From assembly GCA_905220665.1 (NCBI GenBank), contig CAJNAR010000030.1:1-64000 (forward strand): 64,000 nt of DNA. The letters are read 5' to 3'. Each line of letters opens with the position of its first letter. The first letter of the stretch is position 1. The stretch comes from Albugo candida (taxonomy: Eukaryota > Oomycota > Peronosporomycetes > Albuginales > Albuginaceae). Below, in pieces: positions 1-11,849 of the stretch. Below the pieces are notes generated by a model. The model was not told the origin of the DNA and did no database searches. It was given only the letters and a program-made list of their open reading frames with translations. Both the position numbers and the translations under genes were made by a program.

Positions 1-1880
1 ATTGTCTTTGTTGGTAGAATGGATGTTAAACATCGGACCATCACTGCTTGAAAATGTATCGCCTTCTCACTTCGGAATAACCTCTCTTAGAACGCCTGCA
101 AAATGCCGCTTCTCTTGTCTACAAGTGAGACGTCTTGGTTGAAGGAAGCATTCAAAAAAGCCGAATGAGGCCATCCATGCTTGTAAAGGAGTGCGTTGTC
201 TTGGGAGAATAAAGCATTCATGTACCTTGGCTCGAGCTTGGTAGAACTTGAGCGTTGGAAAAGCTGTGTATGGGGCGGAGAGAACAAATGAAAACAAAAA
301 ATACTAAACCAAATCGTGTCATGGAGTGTGCACAACAAGTCCCGAATCCTATCTTTACATCGGCGTGATTTTGGTTTGTGAAGATCTCGATCTTATTGTG
401 AACGCCAAATATCAAACTCGATTCAAGACTATCAAATGCCAGTTGAGCCATTCGGACTCTGGTGTTTAGATATGCAATTCGGACCATCAATTTTTCAAAT
501 TGGGATACTTTTTCGATTGTCTCGGCTCTGAGAAGATCATGTAGGTTACTGGGCAACTCGCTTATTTTCACGTCGCCGTCGTATGTCTGAATATAATTCA
601 AGTTATTGCGAAATCTCTCAGTGTGAGCTATAGCATCAATACAACCTCACTCTTTAGGATTCCTTTATCATGCGTCATCTCTAATGATAACAAGAACTCA
701 AGTCGTTCTATTGTCATCTTTGACGTGGACATCAAATACTCAGATGACGGCAACCTTGGTGCTGAAGGTCGATCCTGTACGCTTCGTCATTCTGAAATGT
801 CGTAGGAATTTGTCGCGAAAAGGATAGGATATCCTGAACCTATTTCTCTACTTCATTTCTACCGCTTTCAAAAGGCTGTGAACGTCGAATTAGAATCTCA
901 TGCCTCGGTGTCTCCTCATTTTCTCGCTTCCATTTGTATGTCCTATCTAATGGGAATAGAATGCTTTGAAGTCTCCCATTGCACAATCTTCAAGAATATG
1001 GATGCTACTTCGGGCTCGAATACTAATCGCGATCCGTGCTGCTTTTCTACAAAGAGAGTAGCTGTACAGTCTCCTGAACTGATTTATCTCTATTCCTACT
1101 TTCACTGATAAGACGCACGTCCACTTTCGGCAAAAGGCTGGGTACGAAAGGTATCCATCCACAGGTCTCAAAAAAGGATGATAATTCAGCTTCATTTTTC
1201 CAACTGCCGTATAAGTCAAATGGTATCTGTGGTCGGCAAACGAGCGTCGACGAGAGGTTTAAGACTTTTCCACCACTAGTTAGTATTTAATTGTGGCGTT
1301 GACGGCCATAATAAGACTAAAACCTGCGGTTGAATACATCGGATCGGCTACCAACTAAAGAGACGCGTAAGACGCCTTTGTCTATTCCAAAGGTTGTCTC
1401 TTGCGGAAATGTCGACGTTCTTGAATGCGAACATGATTTTGTGTGAAAGCTGTTGTTATACGATCGCGGCCTATAGTCATCCAATTCCGATAATCTCTTA
1501 TCATCCCGCTATTCCAACTCACCGTTCAATTTGAGAACTTCCATTTTTCGATGGAGTTGATCTCCTACTAAAAGCCTGGCAACGAGGTGCCTAGCTAAGT
1601 CTAATACCGTTGCGGCGGACAGGAGCCTGACAAGTCTTTTTCATAACGCTTTCGCAGTCTTTTTGCAATATAATTCGTTTATTGCGAGTTATCTAACTAG
1701 TGGATCCTTACTTCTGTTCCAAGCGCAATAACTTTTAGCATTCATGAGTTGTACCTTAAATGGTATTCTGACGATTCACATGACTGATCATTGCGGGTAT
1801 CCTACAGAAGAAACGTCAATGAGCACAATGTGGGAGAACATAGTGAAAATGCTTCAAATTACTGAGGATGAAAGCGTTTC
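1..1880. other. Gene-poor stretch, nothing recognised
   Basis: Only short open frames occur here. The longest (218-601, minus, 127 codons) opens with a TTG, lacks a recognisable domain and has no obvious splice partners. It may be a remnant of coding sequence, but I cannot support a gene. No LTR, tRNA or tandem array was seen. Confidence 0.5.
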
Positions 1881-1881
1881 T

Positions 1882-2220
1882 CTAGTTGCGGAAGCGGCAC
1901 TGATTATAAGCAGAAAGTAAGCGAAGAAGAAACACAGAAAGTACTATATGAGTCAAACCTCTAAGTAAAGGAGCACAGCAACCGGGCTCAGTGATGCCTT
2001 CTGTGCTGGTAGATCCATTTTCTGTATCTTCTGTTGCTTGCATCACTGATTTCGCGGGTACCAGAGGCATTCCATCTTGATTTTTATCACCAGGGAACCG
2101 CTGCGTATCAGGAGGTTGCATATTGTGTTGACTATCTTTTCCCGCGAAAAGCATCGATATTGATCCAAGCATGATGACACACGCGAAAATTGGACGGTGT
2201 ACGCTCGCTCTTGACTTCAT
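1882..2220 (-). CDS. Candidate small secreted or membrane protein, unknown
   Basis: The open frame can start at an ATG at 2268, but the ATG at 2220 gives a 112-residue product whose N-terminus looks like a signal peptide: basic MKSR followed by a hydrophobic core (PIFACVIMLGSISMLFAG, about residues 10-27). The middle is hydrophilic and rich in Asp, Gln, Thr and Pro. A second hydrophobic stretch near the C-terminus (LTHIVLSVFLLRLL) could be a membrane anchor, which argues against free secretion. I recognise no family, no RxLR and no CHxC motif. It stands alone in gene-poor, repeat-flanked DNA, which is where oomycete effector-like genes often lie, but that is context only. It may be a chance open frame. 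The stop is TAG. Confidence 0.3.
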   Translation of the reverse strand: MKSRASVHRPIFACVIMLGSISMLFAGKDSQHNMQPPDTQRFPGDKNQDGMPLVPAKSVMQATEDTENGSTSTEGITEPGCCAPLLRGLTHIVLSVFLLRLLSAYNQCRFRN

Positions 2221-2268
2221 CAGTTCTAAATTGCAAATGAAGTTTGTGTAAATATTGAAAAATGTCAA

Positions 2269-4980
2269 AAGTTGTACACTGATGATTCGAAGTGGGATAT
2301 ATTATTTCGAATTGAGAGCGGAATTCTCAGCGATTCGTGGAAGCATTGGCTCTGTTTAATATGTCAAAATCAAGTTGAGTATTTGCGCGATTGCTCTACG
2401 TAAAGTACAGAGCACATGGATTCGAATGCGCTTGCAGGCTTATGTGAAACGATGTAGAATCATTGTCTCTCTCGATGTATAAGCGAATTGGCTTACTAGG
2501 TAGAGTGGGCAAATTACTGAATGTGTGGCATAGGAGTGTGCATAGAACAGACTCTTATCAACTATCAAGTAAAAGAGCCAGTTGCTTACGCGATTTGAGC
2601 GTACATAAACATACGAAACAAATCAAGAGAATTCTCAACTCGTATCGACCAACTCGATCCCTCTGTGATGATTCGTGAACAAATTATTTGTTACGTAAGA
2701 AAGCACGACATCAAGCCGTCTGAAACATCGATACTCAAGATGCAGATGCTTGACAATTTGTCAAGCGGAATTGTGATGTCGTGTTGACGTGAGCTGTCTC
2801 CGACTTGTATACTGTCGATATTCAATATATTTACACATGGAAGTGAGTTATAGTAAGGACGATGCATAATGACAACCTCTATTATTTCTGTAAACCAAGC
2901 TTTTAAATGACCTATTGACGTTATTGCGAGGCAAGTGTCGCCTCCATGGCAGCTTTAAGGACGGTACGCTATGCTAGCTACCAATTGCTCGCCACAAAAT
3001 GTTCATTACAACAAGATTTGTCTACGTTGCTTCTCAATCATCCTAGGGATGATAGCGATAATAAATCGACCTCAAAAGCTGATTAGAACCATGCTGTAGC
3101 AGCGAGGACGGCACCGCACACTAAATATAAAGCTTTAGCTCCTGGAAATAGGTTTTTTGATGAGATCAAATTGCTTTTGATGCATTGAGGCGTTCAAAGG
3201 ATTTGTATATTACCCGTAACGCTATGCATGATCAATAATCCCCCTTAAAGATCTTTTGGGACACTTTCGTTAAGACAACGTAAATCATGCATTCACAAGG
3301 TATATGATGAGAGGCGTATTAGAAATTTTAGATGGCTTGATGAGTTTTAATCCAATTTCTCCGATAATGGGTGTACCATTCTTCTTTTCTCATGCTTTTT
3401 CGAGTCAAAGCACGATTTGTTGAAAGTGGAACATGTCGAAGAAATGATGACGAAGCCACATGGAAATGCGTGGACTACATAACATTGTTGTATTGTAGCG
3501 AGGCGTTTCGTATTCAGCTGAAGAATAATAATAAATCAATCTACCACTTTTCTATTGGAACTAAAGACCGTGTTCTAGTTCCCTTCTCCGTGTCGTGTCT
3601 GTCGTAACAGCACCAGGGTTTAACACGAGTCAATACTCTGAATCGAGTTATCCGATATTGAAGCAACTATCTCAGACGTGAGGTTGCTCTATATCCAAGT
3701 ACGATGTTTTAGCGCCATACTTTTATATGTGCATGCCGTAGAAACAATTAAATTGCAGCGGCCATTACACGGAAGAAACTTACGCCGATTTGCATGAACA
3801 GCGCCCATTCCTCACTGAAAACTTGTTATCAAGAATTCCGAAAACAAAAGAATGTATTCGACGTATATCAAGTCCTTCACTATGATATCGCTGATCTGAT
3901 TGTAGAAACTGGGCATGCAATCACCAGATAAGCAACAACAATTCATACCCTGTTTGATTATCTTTTTGCATTTAAGGAGGTATCCAGAATCGATATCATC
4001 AAGAAGCTGATGATCTTACACATCAAATATTTCTCACCTGCAACACGGATTTCTGGACTACCTAAGCACTATTCTACCTTGAAGATTGTTTATTCTCCGC
4101 TTTCGGCAATCCTTTGTTCCTTTCTGTACTCACAACAAGGACCGTAATGATTTCGAGAATATACATCTATCTACGAGGATCTGTTTTGATCTTTGACTTC
4201 TGAATATATTATCATGAACGATATAACGGGGATATTGAAGCATAGGCGCTAGATCTATCATCTCAACGCAGGTCCATCGAGTATAGAGCATGCGCGTTCA
4301 CATCAGTACAGCTAAATTGATTGTAGAATTGATGTGTTGGAATGAGTCTGAATATAAGTAATAAAGCTTTCCGAGGCTTAAAGAATTATTCACGTCACAC
4401 GCTCTGCTATGCTGATAATTTCGAATCCTCCAGTAGCCACACTCTTTCACTCAGACGTACATCAGCATTAAGATTCTTGACAAAGGCATAAGCAATTGAC
4501 CTTCACATACTACTTTATAGAAGCAGTCCATCCGGAATGGGATTCACATTAGCAGTACTGCGGTAGGGTCAAAGGCGACCATGGCAGCCATAAAATCCAG
4601 TAAAGATCTTCGTCAGAAGGCAACAATCCTATATTAATCATCGCTGATCAAAGGAAATTCTGAATCACTGCTTTTTGCGAACCGCAAAGTGATAGGCATA
4701 GAGAAAAATAGTAGCGTATGGCCCTATTGGACTTTAGTGGAGCTGTGTCGTATGTTTCAAAGCGCAATTTTATACAATCACTTCTCTGGTGCAAGATCAG
4801 AGTAGCGCAATAACCTAAATAGAAGCCTTCTTTACATGCTACAAAATGAGCATGCTATTGTGTATAGAGGATGAATGGAGCTGAATAAAAATCTTTGTAC
4901 GTACCCTTAGCAATTTAGCAGAAATGTATAATGTAAAAGCTTGTGCAACGCTATAAAAATTCCAGTTACATAGATGATGG
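2269..4980. other. Non-coding or decayed stretch, nothing recognised
   Basis: Small open frames only, for example 2475-2678 plus (basic, 67 residues) and 3371-3607 plus. None has a convincing start, domain or splice context. The base composition is AT-rich and I see no repeat boundaries. Confidence 0.5.
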
Positions 4981-5211
4981 ATGTATTTGTATATGAACAG
5001 CGACTCCGATAATGAGAATAGCGATGTTGAAAGATGGATAGTGGATAGTGGTAATCGTCGCAAATTTGGAGGAGTGGATTCTATGCACACGTGGAAAGCA
5101 AAGGCGAATCTTCAACACTTTCCTATCAACAATGCAGTCGAAACAGGTCATATCGACTCGTATATGCAACTGACGAAGAGACCTTTACAGAATGCGATAC
5201 ATAAGAGATAG
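4981..5211 (+). CDS. Hypothetical short acidic-N-terminal protein
   Basis: An ATG-started frame of 76 residues. The N-terminus is acidic and Ser/Asp/Asn-rich (NSDSDNENSD), followed by a basic C-terminal half ending in KR. No signal peptide, membrane segment or known domain is visible. It is isolated, without flanking genes or obvious introns. The non-random N-terminal composition suggests a remnant of coding sequence, perhaps mobile-element derived, but a chance frame is equally possible. Confidence 0.15.
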   Translation: MYLYMNSDSDNENSDVERWIVDSGNRRKFGGVDSMHTWKAKANLQHFPINNAVETGHIDSYMQLTKRPLQNAIHKR

Positions 5212-5613
5212 GGTGGGTTGCAACTATGACGGTAGCCAGAAGAAAACGCCTCGCCATCAAAGAAACGAGTCCTTCCAACACTATCACGATGTGAAAACAC
5301 ACTAAATCTCGAAGTTTGTAGGACGATGTACCGAAAAAAGCGTATTGTAAGGGATTATGCGAAATGGAGTCTTGTTCTGAAAGCAAAGGATAAGCAATAC
5401 GACAGTAGCAGAATACAAAGTTGATATGCAAGAAGTAAGCTATTACGCGTCAATGAATACTCCCGTTCACGGCTTTGTGATGGAGCGTAATACTGCTCAT
5501 ACACTATCGCGATCACGTGCGTAAATGGTATGGGCAATGTGAAAGGATGGAAGCTGCTTGAAGTTTGTAAATTGTGACTGTAGTACTGATTTGTACAAGA
5601 ATGACACTTCCCA

Positions 5614-5946
5614 TTGAAACATCCGCTTAGTGGCGAGAGGCTCCAGTTGATTACGTTTCTCGCTGGACTACAATGGTTAAAATGCTACAAGGTCAGTTAT
5701 ACTCTCCTTTCTCATGGCAACGAAGAACGACAAGAATCTCAACCAGATGTACAACGTCTGCTTGAAACGTTGCATTTTGTATGGAGAAACTATTCCATCA
5801 GCAATCAATTCTACATCGACACTTTGGAGTCGCTAGTGGTGAAGCGCACTGCCCCTCTATTGGCATTAGTAAGATTCAACCACAATGTGCGATCGATCGA
5901 AGCAGTGCGATTGATCGAAGCAGTGCGATCGAGAATCGATGCATAA
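5614..5946 (+). pseudogene. Coding-like fragment, unknown
   Basis: An open frame of about 110 codons with protein-like composition (Leu-, Glu- and Arg-rich) opens at a TTG, without an in-frame ATG at its start. Its C-terminal end is formed by an 18-bp tandem duplication that encodes IEAVRL/IEAVRS. No family is recognised. It is probably a remnant of a gene or mobile element rather than an expressed gene. Confidence 0.15.
5890..5925. repeat. 18-bp tandem duplication (2 copies)
   Basis: The 18-base unit CGATCGATCGAAGCAGTG (5890-5907) is repeated at 5908-5925 with one C-to-T change, and a partial third copy follows. The unit length is a multiple of three, so the duplication keeps the overlapping plus-strand frame open. 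Confidence 0.8.
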
Positions 5947-5949
5947 TAA

Positions 5950-6917
5950 CTCAAGAGGACATACAAAACCTTTAAACATAATCTCAAGCACGCATCACAA
6001 TACACAAAAACGACTTTGTAAATTTCTCTGTGAGCCCAGGAATAACGAAGCGAGCGAGCCGAATACGACAGCAAGCCATTCAAAATGAACAACAGAAATC
6101 AAAGTAGATAACTGAAGACTCGACGTCAGGTGGCATATAACCGATCGATAGCAAATTAAGCGTCTCAACAAGAAAGCAACACATACTGAACCAATACGGC
6201 ACGACAGACCAAAATGGGACCTTCCAGATGCAGTGAACGAGCACGACGAGATGTGTCTTTTCCGAAGTGATCGCAACGAAATATTTAGTAATTGTTCGGA
6301 AAGCGATGAAGAATGTGAAAGAGCAATGCAAACAACATTGCAGCAAGACTCGCAATCAATCATACAGATTAGCAAGTGCATTCGAAAGTGCCCATTGAGT
6401 ATTTGCAGATCACCGCGAGGTGCCCGAACCGAAAGGAAGATTCAGGTACGTGTGGTGATGATTGAGCACATCTTCAACGTGAAGAGCATTCATTCAAAAG
6501 CTTTTGAAGCCACTATTTTGCAGGATGCTATAATTTGAGCATCAGTGTAATAATCCTAATCATGATGAATGCAGTTCTTGAGCTAATTATATAGGATGAG
6601 ATCGTTATCTCATTGGCAGCCACGGATCAGAGTCTACGATAACATGACGATGAGACAACTTTGCACATTTATGTTCACTTCCATTAAAATATGATATTTA
6701 CATTAGTTGCTAAATCTTGCAAAATGGCCGCTTATGTATGCTACACTTTTAAGCATACTAGAGAGAAAGCTCTTCTAGTTTGTAGGACAGGCAAATGGTC
6801 TTTATCTACTTACTGCAGGCCAAGTTCTTCAAGCATTCTGGAGTGCTTGAGCCGTAGCTAAATGATGATGACGTCATCCTTACAAGTGGACTATCGCAAA
6901 AAACGTGCAGCGATTGT
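5950..6917. other. Non-coding stretch before copia element A
   Basis: One plus-strand open frame (6233-6538) starts with GTG and has Ser/Glu/Cys-rich content without a recognised domain. Otherwise nothing is supported. The last five bases before the LTR (6918-6922) are the target-site duplication of element A. Confidence 0.4.
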
Positions 6918-6922
6918 GTTCC
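6918..6922. repeat. Target-site duplication of copia A, left copy (GTTCC)
   Basis: GTTCC immediately precedes the 5' LTR and is repeated exactly after the 3' LTR at 11312-11316. This is the 5-bp duplication expected from a Ty1/copia integrase. Confidence 0.95.
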
Positions 6923-7066
6923 TGTTGGATATTCAACATAACGGATGTGCAGATAAGATGCGGTAGTTTATAAAGGCTTCGATTAACTGTTAAGTGAACT
7001 AAGGACCTAATACATGTACTTCCGAATTTAAGCTCCCTGGGTGTCGTTGGTTACAGATCATCTACA
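6923..7066 (+). repeat. 5' LTR of copia A
   Basis: A 144-bp direct repeat of 11168-11311, with two mismatches. It starts TGTTGGATAT and ends CATCTACA. Confidence 0.95.
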
Positions 7067-7078
7067 GGTTATGAGCCC
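7067..7078 (+). other. Primer-binding site overlapping the gag start codon
   Basis: GGTTATGAGCCC abuts the LTR. Its complement, GGGCTCATAACC, is the anticodon stem-loop of initiator tRNA-Met (plant/yeast type, anticodon CAT). This implies priming by a 5' half-tRNA, as is established for Drosophila copia. The ATG at 7071-7073, which would pair with the anticodon, is also the first codon of gag. Element C has the identical site. Confidence 0.85.
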
Positions 7079-10000
7079 AAACGCAGCAGATTCGAGCAAT
7101 GACGTGCTCAGGGACGACAACTACTTTTATTAGGAGTTCAACGCGCGCATGAGACTGGCGAGGAAGGGGCTACTGGACCATATCGACGGACCAATAAACG
7201 TCAAGAGTGAGGACGATACAGCGGTGGCAGTCTGGAGAGCGAACGACTTGAAGGCCTTTTCCATCTTGTCGATGACGCTCAGCACTCAATACCAGTCGAT
7301 GATCCGAAATACGACATCGACGAGGCAGCTTTGGGATACATTAAAGGACTTTTTGTTCGAAAAAGTCTACACAATCGAGTGCAAGTTCGACGTCAGCTGC
7401 ACGACTTCAAGATGGAAAGAGGGAGCACCTTGATGAAACATATGATGAAGTTCGATGAACTAGCGATGAGCATGTCGTCTATTGGAGACGTGATGGATGA
7501 GCAGGAAATGCTCGTGGTGATTTTGGGTAGTCTGTCTGAAGACTATGAACACATCACACGAATCCTGGAAAACATGCCTGGAATAGAGTTGATGAGTGCG
7601 CGAGAAATACTTCGCCGAGAGTGGGGCAATATGCAGAAAAAGGAATCAAATGAGGTTGCACTGAAGGCAACAAGAGACACGTTTTCGAAGACAAGACCCA
7701 ACAATGCTCGAATCAACAGGAGCGCGTTTCATGGAAAATGTTTTAACTGTGGAAAGCGTGGACACAGAAAAGCCGAATGTTCTCAACGAAGCAAAGAAAA
7801 AGGACGTTCAAGCCGGAACGATCATGCGTTTATGGCAAATACTGCCCAAAAGAAGAATGACTGGCTTTTGGACAGCGGTGCGAGCAGTCATATGAGCTAT
7901 GACAAGTCAGAATTCGTATCACGATGGATCTGGAAAGTCCAATCAAAATATCTATCGCAAATAGAACTGCAGTCGAAGCTGTTAGTACTGGTTCAATACT
8001 GGTTAGCCTCAGCAATGGTGAACATGTCACCATTCATGACGTGTTGTACGTCCCAAAATTGGACCGACGGCTACTATCAATCCCCGCATTAGTCGCCCGT
8101 GGACTTAATGTTTCTTTCGACAACAACTGGTGCGAGATTAAGTCAGAGACCGAGACGATCATACGTATAAAGCGGAGTGGGAAGATGTACAATCTACATA
8201 CACTCCCAAGGATACCAACCGAAACGGCATCGCCAGCATCTCCCAGCGATGATAGTCAAGACTGGGAAATATGGCATGCTCGTTTGGGTCATCTTCCATT
8301 GGCTCAACTTAAACAAACGCAAAATTGTTCCACCGGGGTCCAAGTAAAAGAACGTTCGATTCACGATACTGATGACAAAGATGAGGTTTGCGCGGGTTGT
8401 GCAAAGGGAAAATCATTGGTGAAACCATTTCCCAAGGCAAAGAGCAATGAGGTGAAGACAACGGAAGTGCTGCAAATAGTTCACAGTGATCTCATGGGAC
8501 CGATGAAAACAACATCAGCAGGTGGTTCTCGATATACATTGGCGTATCGACGATTATTCACGATTGGTCAAAGTTTACTTTCTACAAAATCGCAAGTGTT
8601 CGATTATTTCATCCAATGCAAAGCCATAATGGAACGCTAAACCAACAACAGGATCAAGTGTATACGTACGAATTGCGGTACAGAGTTTGTGAACAGGCGG
8701 TCCGAGGAAGAGTGTAGACGAAACGGGATAGTCCATCAGACAACGGCCCCGTTCTCGCCGCAACAGAATGGTTTGGCGGAACGAATGAACCGCACACTCA
8801 TGTAAAGAGCTCGTGCAATGATGGAGCACAAGAATGTGGCAAAGGAGTGGTGGGCAAAAGCTGTTAATACCGCAGCATACATCACAAATCGCGTTCCAAA
8901 CAGTCTTCGACCATACTCCACACCAATGGAAACTTGTTTCAAAGAAAAGCCAGATCTCAGTCATCTCCGTGTTTTTGGATCTACTGGTTTTGCACATATC
9001 GACAGGTCGAAGCGATCTAAATTAGACGCGAAGGCCTACTCATGCTTATTCCTGGGATATGCCGACGACTCGAAAGCGTATCGGGTATTCAACATATCGA
9101 ACAAGAAAGTGGAGATATCCCGAAGTACTCACCTAACAGAAGTAAACCAGACCAAGTATGTTCAAGTCGTTATCCAAAACTCTGAAATGACTCCAAGACG
9201 GAACTCATTTGATGATGATCATCGTACTCCATGTGTGCGCATCGAGTCTCAAGAACCTCAGTTTATGGAATTCGATCAAGCTGGCCAACCTTACCAAGAT
9301 CACCAGCTTACGGTACCTGGACTATCCGACACACACTTAGTACCTTTGGAGCACGACGCTGCCGGCCCTTCTTCCATGGAGGTGGATGAAGATTATAGTC
9401 ATGAACTTATCCCAGTACCTTCCATCCAAGTTACTACTCAGAGTCAACGTCCAGAAACAAATATTGTGTCGAGGAGGAGAATCGAGATGGATGAGTCTTC
9501 TCATAATCACGACACTTGTATAGTTCCCCGACGTCGTTACCGAACACCACCAGCAAGTGGGTTCAGCGATGCTATGATTCCATACGCAGATGAAAATCAG
9601 TTCGATCATGATGAAGTCAATCGAGAGTCAAAGCGACTGCGACTTATGCCCGAGCAAGCAAACGCAGCCATTGAAAGCCCTATAACATACCAGGAAGCCT
9701 TGCAAAGCGGTAAAGCTGTCCACTGGAAAGATGCGATAGCATCAGAGTTCAAGTCATTGGATGAAAAGAAGACATGGAAAATAGTAGATCGTCCAAACGA
9801 CGAAAAAGTGATCGGGTGTAAATGGGTGTTTGCTGTCAAGAGAGACGAACACGGTGCAATTCAGAGATATAAAGCACGACTGGTTGCGCAAGGATTTCGA
9901 CAAACAGCTGGAGGCGACTATAAGGAAACATATGCTCCAGTTGCAAGCACTAGTTCGATCAGAGTATTCCTCAGTGTCTGTGTACAGCTTGGTTATGATG

Positions 10001-11186
10001 TGGACACAGCATTTCTTAATGGATATTTGGATGAAGATGTGTACATGTGGCCACCACCAGGATTGAAAATAAAGCCGGTTCAAGTGTGCAAACTGCAACG
10101 AAGTTTATATGGATTGAAGCAAGCATCAGCAGTATGGTACAAGACCATCTCTAAAGTTTTCTGGGAGCTTGGGTTCAAGCAATGCACATCCGACTCATGT
10201 ATTTTCGTTCGCCCTGAACAAACAAATTTCGTGTATATCGCACTCTATGTGGATGACATGTTGATTTCAGCAAAATCAATTGATGTGATAGAAGGCATCA
10301 GCAAATTACTTGCCCGAATATTCACAATGAAGAGATTGGGTGCGGCAAAGTACATTTTGGGTATGGAATTATCGTACGACAACAAAATGAAAGTGATGCA
10401 CTTGTCACAGAAGGCTGGTATAAAACGAATGGTTGAGAAATTCGGCCAAGAAAAGTCAGCTCTTGTTTACAATCCAACTTGCACAAGTCAAAAACTGACA
10501 AAGACATTAAGTGAAGATGAACGCCTGAAGAACAGGCCATATCGTTCGTTGATTGGATCCCGACTTTATATCGCAATGAGCACCAGACCAGACGTAGCAT
10601 TTGCAGTATGTGAATTAAGTCGATTCTTGGAGGAGCCGTGAACTTCGGAACTTGTTTTGATATTCACCGGTGAAAATAAAGGTTTGATGGTCAAAGCCTA
10701 CAGCGATTCAGATTGGGGAGGCAGTCGCGATGATCGACGTTCAACATCAGGCATTATGGTCATGATAAATGGAACTCCAGTTGTATACAATCCCGACTGC
10801 AAAAGAGCATTGCGCTTAGCTCAGTTGAAGCTGAATACATGGCCATGTCCGTGTGCGTGCAAGAAATTATATGGGTAAAGCAGCTATTGCGAGAAATGGA
10901 ACAACAGTTCGATAGGCCTATCCAACTTTTTGTGGATAATCAGAGCGCAATCTCAATTGCAACAAACGATGGTTATCAGAGTCGAGCGAAGCATATCGAC
11001 ATCAGGCATCATTTTATTCGCCAGCACATTCAATCCGCAGTTATCCGATTGGACTACATCCCAACGAAACTGCACCTAGCCGACTTCTTGACAAAGTCAA
11101 TATCGACAAATCACTTCGAACACCTCATTAAGTCAAGTGGAATCCGTTTAAGTATGTTGAGGGGGAGTGTTGGATATTCAACATAA
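7071..11186 (+). pseudogene. copia A Gag-Pol polyprotein, disrupted
   Basis: Domains in order: gag (UBN2-type) from 7071; CCHC zinc knuckle (C-x2-C-x4-H-x4-C) at about 7737-7780; aspartic protease with a DSGA motif near 7870; GAG-pre-integrase (WHARLGH) near 8270; integrase core with HSDLMGP near 8480; copia reverse transcriptase from about 9720, with YVDD near 10245; RNase H (DSDWGG near 10695, VDNQSA near 10930). Breaks: TAG at 7131-7133 replaces the conserved Trp near the gag N-terminus; frameshifts near 7380, 7925 and 10830; TAA at 8638-8640; TAA at 8803-8805; TGA at 10639-10641. The final frame runs through the purine tract and stops with TAA at 11184-11186, 17 bases inside the 3' LTR. 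Confidence 0.93.
11159..11167 (+). other. Polypurine tract of copia A
   Basis: GAGGGGGAG lies directly before the 3' LTR, as expected for the plus-strand DNA primer. It is read as codons in the last pol frame. Confidence 0.85.
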
Positions 11187-11311
11187 CGGATGTGCAGATA
11201 AGATGCGGTAGTTTGTAAAGGCTTCGATTAACTGTTAAGTGAACTAAGGACCTAATACATGTACTTCCGAATTTAAGCTCCCTGGGTGTCGTTGATTACA
11301 GATCATCTACA
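11168..11311 (+). repeat. 3' LTR of copia A
   Basis: A 144-bp copy of the 5' LTR with two substitutions. It is followed directly by the second GTTCC duplication. Confidence 0.95.
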
Positions 11312-11316
11312 GTTCC
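11312..11316. repeat. Target-site duplication of copia A, right copy (GTTCC)
   Basis: An exact repeat of 6918-6922. Confidence 0.95.
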
Positions 11317-11849
11317 GCATTCTCAAAGCCCTTTTTGGTGGCATTTCTGTACAACTTCTCAGTAGCACTCCTACCTTTATAAAAATATAGTGTATCGATC
11401 TTGCTTTAATTGTGGCTCACATATTATTATAGCAACCAATTCATTTCACATGTTGTCAGCATCCTGCCTCCTTCAATTCGCCATTAACAACATAGGGGTA
11501 ACATGTTCAAAGACATTGGATTCACTTCAAGGTTTTTTATAGACGAGAGTTTGCTAAATGAAATTGAAAACCTAACACGGCAGAAAAATACACGAAACAG
11601 TGTGGCCCTCTTCGCATCTGTACTATCAAATTGAACACATGCAATTCGAGTTTAATCCATTACAACTCGGAGAAATAGTATCCAAAGAGAAAAGTTTTTG
11701 TGATAGCATAAACTTGAGATTCATCTAGGTGGACAACGACGGAAACCAAATTTCGATTTCGGTGATAATATCTGAAATAATCAACGGCGTGTGCAATTTT
11801 GTATAAAAAGATGCATTATAATAGAAATCCACTTTCTAGCGTCAGACGT
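11317..11849. other. Intergenic, nothing recognised
   Basis: An AT-rich stretch between the 3' LTR of copia A and the decayed gene at 11850. No open frame or repeat is supportable. Confidence 0.5.

Larger units (their letters stand above)
6923..11311 (+). mobile_element. Ty1/copia LTR retrotransposon A (4.39 kb)
   Basis: A full-length element has two 144-bp LTRs beginning TG and ending CA. They differ at only two sites (A/G in GGTAGTTTRTAAAGG and G/A in GTCGTTGRTTACAG), so insertion looks recent. It is flanked by GTTCC target duplications. The internal order gag, protease, integrase, reverse transcriptase, RNase H is diagnostic for copia. A primer site follows the 5' LTR and a GAGGGGGAG purine tract precedes the 3' LTR. 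The polyprotein frame is broken several times, so the copy is not autonomous as read, although it could be mobilised by an intact relative. Confidence 0.96.
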
